Shown here piece after piece: positions 52,101-57,123 of a stretch of 57,123 nucleotides of DNA; the stretch's first letter is position 1, and every line of letters begins with the position of its first letter. The position numbers and the translations under genes were made by a program. The stretch covers positions 1 through 57,123 of the forward strand of contig NGZR01000014.1 in assembly GCA_002197995.1 (NCBI GenBank), read 5' to 3'. This DNA comes from Gaeumannomyces sp. JS-464 (Eukaryota > Ascomycota > Sordariomycetes > Magnaporthales > Magnaporthaceae). Under the pieces are notes generated by a model. The model was not told where the DNA came from, did no database searches, and saw only the letters and a list, made by a program, of their open reading frames with translations.

Positions 52101-52839
52101 GTGTCAACAAAAGTGTGTAAAGTCCAAAGTCAACGTGTGGTGTGTAGTAGTCGTGAAAGTCAAAAAACGTAGTCAAAGTAGTAGTCAGTCACAAAAAGTG
52201 TAGTAGACGTACAAGTCCGTGTAAAAAAAGTAAAAAAAGAGTAAAGTGTAGTGTAGTAGTAAGTAGTAGGTAAAGTAAAACAAGTAGTGAGTAAGTGTAG
52301 TGTGGTGTGTGTAGTGTGGTCAAAAGTAGTGGTGTAACAGAGTGTAAGTAAAAAAAGAGTGTAAAAACAAAAACAGTAGTGTGTAGTGTCGGTAGTCACG
52401 TAAAAGTAAAGTCAGTGTCAGCGTAAGTAAAAGGTGTGTGTAGTAGTGTGTGTGTGTAAAAAAAAGTAGTAGTGTGTCGTAAAGTAGTGTGTGTAGTGTG
52501 TGTAGAGTGTAAGTGTGTGTGTCGTGTGTAGTAAACGTAAAAGTAAAAAAAGTGTAGTACGTAAAAAAAGGTAAGTAAGTACGTGTAAACACAAACACCA
52601 AGAAAACCAGTAAGTACCAAAGGGTAGTGTAAAAGTAAAAACGAAAAAAAGTAGTAAAGTAGTAAAAAGTAAAAAAAGAAGTAAAAAAAACCACGTGTAG
52701 TAACGTGTCCGTGTGTGTGTGTGTACAAGTAGTGTGTGTCGTGTCAACGTGTAGTGTCACCCGTAGTAAGTGTCGGAGTAGTCGTCGTAGAGTGTGTACA
52801 GTAAGAAAAAAAAGGTCAACGTAAGTGTGTGTGTGTGGT

Positions 52840-52919
52840 GCGAAGCGCGAAGCGCGAAGCGCGAAGCGCGAAGCGCGAAGCGCGAAGCGCGAAGCGCGAA
52901 GCGCGAAGCGCGAAGCGCG
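52840..52919 (-). repeat. GCGAAGC tandem array, pass 4 copy
   Basis: Same array as 19919-20001. Nearly the same copy number is read in each pass, so the array length is real. Confidence 0.93.
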
Positions 52920-54379
52920 TGTCGCAGTAAAAAAGGAGTAAGTAGTAAAAGAAGTGTACAAGGTAGTAAGTGTAGTGTAGGTAAAAAGTAAAGTAAAGTA
53001 AAAGTAAAGAAGTAAAAGAGTACAAGAGGTAGTAGTAGTAGTAGTAGTGTAAGTGTAAAGACAGTAAAAACCGTGTAGTGTGTGTAAAAGTGTCCGTGTG
53101 AACAAGTACAAGGGTAAGTAAGTAGTAACAGAACGTGTGTGGTAAAGTAGTCAGGTGTAGTAAAGGGAGTGGTGCGGAAGGAGGTGGTGAGTACAGTAGA
53201 GTAGTGTGTGTCGTACAGTAGTAGTAGTAGTAGTGTAGTGTAGTGTAAAAGTGTAGGGTGTAGGTAAAGACAACCAGTACCACCAGTGTAAAGCGTGTGT
53301 CGGTGTGTAAGTCGTGTAGAAGTACACCGTGTAAACGTGTAGTGTAGGTGTGTCGAAAACAGGAGCAGGAGGTACCCGTAGTGTAAGTAAGCCGTAGTGA
53401 CCGGTCGTACGTCGGTGTGCGTCGTGTGTACAAGTAAGTAGTGTAGTGTAGTAGTGTACGTGACGTGTAGAGTCCGCGAGTGTACCCAGTGTCCGTAGTG
53501 TGCGTAGAAGTCGTGTAGTGACGTGTGGTGTACCGTGTACAGTGAGGTAAGTGTACGTGTCAGTCCACGTGTAGTAGGTGTGTGTGTCAACGTAGTAGCG
53601 TGTGGTACCAGTAAGCGTGTGTAGGGCGTGTACCCGGAGGTGTGTGAGTCAGTAGTAAGAGGCAGAGAGTAAGAGTGTGTGTAAGTAGTAGTCGTGTAAG
53701 TCCACCGTAGACAAAACAAGTGTAGACAGTAGTACGTGTGTGTAGTAGTAAAAGGGCAAAGTGGTGTAGTAGTGTGTAGGTGTAGTAACCGTAAGTCGTG
53801 TAGGGTAAAAAAAAGTAGTAGTAAAACGTAGCGTAAGTGCCGGTGTAGTGTAAAAAGTAGTGTGACGTAAGTAGAGACAAGTGTGCGGCGTAGTAGTAAC
53901 CACGTAAAGTGTCAGTCGTCGTAGTCGTGTAACGTAGTCGTGTGTAAGTGTAACGTAAAAGGTGTACGACGTGGTGCAGTGTAAGCAGCAGTGTGTCAGC
54001 CACCCAGTCAGGTGAACCAGGTCGTGGTCGCGAGTGTGTGTAGTGGAAAACCGACGAGTCGTCGTGTAGTACAAAGTGTGTAGGTAGTACGTGTGAGTCG
54101 TGTGTCACGTAACAGTGTGCCAAAGAAACGGTAGTGTGTCGTGTCAAGTGAGTCGTGTGGTAAGACCAGTGTCGTGGTGTGTAAGGTGTGTGTAGTGTGT
54201 GTGTGTCCAGTAAAGTGTGCAGTAAAACGTGTGTAGTGTAACAGGACGTACGACCACAAGTAGTGTAGTGTGTAGTGTGTAAGTGTAACAACGTCAGTGT
54301 GTCGTGTGCCCGTACGAAGGTAGGCAGTGTCAAGTAAGTGTACGTAGGACGTGTGTGTGTAGGTAGGCGGAGCCGTACG

Positions 54380-55330
54380 TCGTGTGTGGTAGTAGGTGTG
54401 TGTAGGTAGAACAAGTGTGTAAAGCGTGTGTGTGACGGTGTGTCAAGTGTAGTACGTAGTGTAAAGTGTCACCAGTAAACAAGTAGTGTGTGTAAGTGTC
54501 GTGTGTGTACGTACGAGTAGCGTGTAGAAGTGTCGTGTGTGTCAGTGGTGTGTGTGTAAGTCCCGTGTCGTGTCGTAGTAGTAAGTGTACGTGTGTGTGT
54601 GTCGTAGTGTGTAAAGCGTGGTAGCGTGTGCGCACGTCAGTACGTCGTCGTAGTAGGTGTGTGTAACAGAAAAAGTGTGTGTACCAAGTAGTGTAAGGTG
54701 CACCGTAGTGTCGCGTGGTCGTACGGGCGTGTCACGTGGTAAGTGTAGGTGTGTCAGTGTGTGTAGTCCGTAGGTGTACGTGTCGTGGTAGTGGTGTGTA
54801 GTAACCAAAACGTAGAGTCCGTGCGTGTCAGGTGTAAAAGTGGTGTAGTAAGTCAGGGTAAAAGAGAGTGTGTAGTAGTAAAAAGTCGTGTCGTAGTAGT
54901 GTGTAAGTGTGTCGTGTAGTGTAGTGTGTGTCGTGTGAGTGTAACGTAGTGTGTCAGGAAAGTAAGTGTCGTAAGACAAGTAAAAGAAAAAGTGTAGTGC
55001 AAACCAGTACGTGTAGTGTAACGTGAAGTGTGTGTGTAGTGTGTGTACGTACCAGGTCAAAGTAGTAGTGTAAAGTGACGTGTGGTAAAGTCGTGTGAAG
55101 TGTAAAGTCGTGTCCAGCCGTCGTCGCGAGTCCGAAGGAGTACAGGACGTAGGGCCGTGTGGCCCGTGTGGCCGAAGGGGTAGAAGCAGAGTCCGTAGTG
55201 GTAAGTAACGTGTAAAGTGTCGTGTGTAGTGTCAAGTAGTCAGTAGTAAAGTACCGCGTAAGGTCCGTGTGTGTGGTCGTCGTGTGTAGCGTAGTAAGTG
55301 TGTGTACGGTACGTGAAGTCGTGTCAGTGG
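54380..55330 (-). CDS. Intron 3 GIY-YIG ORF, pass 4 copy
   Basis: Third reading of 36850-37870; YYIGSA is near 55175-55206. Confidence 0.72.
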
Positions 55331-55689
55331 TAAAGTGTAGTCGGTAAAGTGAAAACGTGGGTGTGTAAGAGTGTGTGTAGAGTGTGTAAGTAAAAGTCAG
55401 TGTGTAGTGTAGTAGTCAGGTGGTGTACCAGTGTAGTGAGTAAGAAGAAGTAGGTAGTCGTGTGTGTAGTGTAGTGTGAAAGGTGTGGTAGGTGTCGTAG
55501 TGTAGTAAGTGTGGTAGGGTAGTAGGTAGCGAAGCGTAGGTAAGTGTGTGTAGGTGTGTGTAGCCCCGTAGGCCCAAGGTACGTGTAGGTCCGTGGGGTG
55601 CGTGCACAAGCGTAAAGCGTAGGGTGTGGTAAGTGTCGTGTGTGTAAGTAGTGGTGAGTCGGTGTGTGTGGGCGTAGTGGTCGTAAGGT

Positions 55690-55925
55690 AACCCAAGAAC
55701 CGTAGTAGCCAGTCAGTAAGAAGTAAGGTAGTAAGTGTGGTACCGTAGTAACGTCAAACGTAAAGGTGTCGTAGGGTGCGTGTGTAGTAGTGAGTCCGGT
55801 AAGTACAGTACCGTCGTGTCCAAGTAGTGGTAAAGTACACGTAAGAAGAAAAGGCAGAAGCGGGTAGTGTACGTAGTGGTAAAGTAACGGAGTAAGGTCA
55901 ACCAGTGTAGAGTACGGTCGTCGTC
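55690..55925 (-). CDS. cob: cob exon 3, pass 4 copy
   Basis: Third reading of MRDVSNGW to GFLGY. Confidence 0.87.
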
Positions 55926-56329
55926 AGTAAGTCAGTAGTGTAGTGTAGTCGTAGTCGTGTGTAACGTAAGCCCGTAGACGCACGTAGTCGTACGGGCGTG
56001 TAGAGTGAAAAAAGAGTAGTGTGTACCCGTGTAGTAGTAAACGAGTGTGGGTAGTCCAAGGTAACGAGTGTACAAGGTAGTGTACGTGCGTGTGAGTGTG
56101 TAAACCGTAAGTGGTCGTAGCGTAAACGTAGTGTGGTGGTGTAAGAAGACGTAAGTGTAAAGTGTAAAGGGAGTACAAACAGACGTAACGGTAAAGTGTG
56201 TAGGGTACGGTGTAGGTAAAGTGTGTAGGGTACGTAGTGTGGTAGTGTAGAAAGTAAAGGTAGTGTGTAGTGTAGTGTAGTGTGTCGTACGTAGTAGTGT
56301 AAGTCAGTGTGTGTAGTGTAACGTGTGTA

Positions 56330-57123
56330 GAAGAAAGTAAGTAGTAACGCGTCGTCGTAAAAAGAGTGTAGTGTACGTAGTCGTAGTAGTAAGTGTGTGT
56401 GTAAGTAGGTAACAGTCGGCACAGTGTGTGTAAGTGTGTGTCGACAAGGTGTAAACGGTAGTGGAAGCAGTACGTCAACACGTAGGTGCCAGTGTGTACA
56501 GGTAGTCAGAGACGTACCACGGCGTACGTGAAGTGTGTGACGTAGTGTGTAGGTGTGTAGTGTAAGTGGTGGTGTCGTGTAAGTGTGTGTAAGGTAAGGT
56601 GGTGTCAGGACGTGAAAGTGTGTGTGTAGGGTCCGTCGTCAAGTGTGTAGTCGTGTGGGTCGTCCGTCGTGAAGTGCGTGTAAAACCGTAAAGGAGAACC
56701 CGCCGTGTGTGTCAAAAGTAGTGTGGTACGTCAGGGGTGTAAGTAAAGTCGTAAAGTAAGTAGTGTGTGTCGTCGAAGTAAGAGTGTGTCGTGTGTCGTG
56801 TAGTCACAAGTACGTCCAAGAGTGTGTCAAACGTGAAAACCGTGCGGTAACCAGTAGTGTGTAACGTAAGTGCGTCGTACAGTAGTAGCACGTAGTAGTG
56901 TGTGTGAGTCGGCAAGTGTAGTAGTGAGCGTAAACGTAAAAGTAGTCGTAGTAAAGACGGTGTGTAGAGTAAAGTCGACACGTACGTGTCCGTACAGTAA
57001 CGTGTGTGTACCGTGTAGTGTAAGTAGTGTGTAGTCCAACGAGTAAAGTGTCCAGCCGTGTACCGTGTGTGTAGTGTGTCGTGTGTGTACAAGTGTGTCC
57101 CACGTGTGTGGTAGTAGTCAGCA
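56330..57123 (-). CDS. Intron 2 GIY-YIG ORF, pass 4 copy, cut by window end
   Basis: Third reading of 35115-35941; the N-terminal GIY part near 57000-57060 is the last gene text before the window ends. Confidence 0.75.

Larger units (their letters stand above)
1..57123. other. Global rule: every T written as GT
   Basis: T follows G almost everywhere; AT, CT and TT are missing except at about ten isolated spots (listed under findings). Runs such as gtgtgtgt are T homopolymers and gtagtagta is TATATA. Collapsing GT to T yields real genes: cytochrome b, atp6, a tRNA, homing endonucleases and group I intron cores. Repeats that are unrelated in the raw text become exact reverse complements after collapsing, for example the arrays at 19919-20001 and 39357-39459. 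Raw reading frames, codon use and GC content are therefore meaningless here. This is seen directly; the cause of the rule is inferred. Confidence 0.98.
46190..57123 (-). other. Pass 4: second antisense copy of 13240-24200
   Basis: In raw text this is a direct repeat of about 11 kb. The two copies differ by scattered indels, mostly in GT runs, meaning T homopolymers. It carries, on the minus strand, cob intron 5 (part), exon 5, intron 4, exon 4, intron 3, exon 3 and part of intron 2. It is a re-reading, not a genomic duplication. Confidence 0.93.

Noticed and set aside
189..57103. Dozens of long minus-strand open frames rich in Thr, His, Tyr, Leu
   Set aside because: Because T always follows G, the reverse stops TTA and CTA cannot occur, so minus frames stay open by construction. 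Their residue set is limited to what AC-rich text can code. They match nothing and vanish on collapsing.
13240..57123. Genomic direct duplication of about 11 kb (13240-24200 and 46190-57123)
   Set aside because: The intervening segment is the reverse complement of the same region, with an adapter at the first turn. It is one molecule read repeatedly.
1..57123. Hypermodified thymidine, uridine-editing cryptogenes or a new DNA alphabet
   Set aside because: A property of the DNA would be mirrored between palindrome arms; here the extra G follows the reading direction in both arms. A modified T that alters signal is still conceivable as a trigger, but fungal mitochondrial DNA gives no reason to expect full replacement of T.

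Overview
In this window T is not an independent letter: apart from about ten positions, every T is preceded by G, so AT, CT and TT are practically absent. Read literally, the sequence codes for nothing. The long minus-strand frames rich in Thr, His, Tyr and Leu are open only because TTA and CTA (reverse stops) cannot be written. If each GT is collapsed to T (57 kb becomes roughly 42 kb by my estimate), the text turns into ordinary AT-rich DNA. It then carries a fungal-type mitochondrial locus: trnR(ACG), an intron-packed cytochrome b gene (cob), an unknown ORF and the start of atp6. All gene calls below use collapsed sequence but raw window coordinates. I did the collapsing by hand, so exon and intron edges are approximate and single-base indels are common.

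The collapsed window is one molecule read back and forth. Pass 1 (1-6383) is sense: end of cob, ORF, start of atp6. An adapter-like turn lies at 6384-6433. Pass 2 (6434-29625) is antisense and complete: atp6 start, ORF, all of cob, trnR. A clear PacBio SMRTbell adapter lies at 29626-29686. Pass 3 (29687 to about 46150) is sense: trnR and cob exons 1-5. A turn without adapter lies at about 46150-46190. Pass 4 (about 46190-57123) is antisense and repeats 13240-24200. Pass 1 position p matches pass 2 at about 12700-12820 minus p. Pass 2 position q matches pass 3 at about 59300-59420 minus q, and pass 4 at q plus about 32900-32950. In every arm the extra G sits 5' of T in the reading direction, so it was added during reading or data processing, not carried by the DNA.

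Real gene order in sense direction: trnR - cob - ORF - atp6 (5' end). cob has seven recognised exons and six group I intron zones over about 20.8 kb raw (about 15 kb collapsed). The introns hold at least nine homing endonuclease ORFs (seven LAGLIDADG, two GIY-YIG), a remnant of a third type and one unknown ORF. TGA is read as Trp. GC-rich hairpin repeats (CTTCGTA/TACGAAG, GCGAAGC, TAAGCATGCTTA) are scattered between genes and inside introns. Cytochrome b residues resemble Dikarya, perhaps a basidiomycete, but I cannot name a species. The window is best read as an unsplit long read from a fungal mitochondrial genome with a systematic G-before-T artefact.
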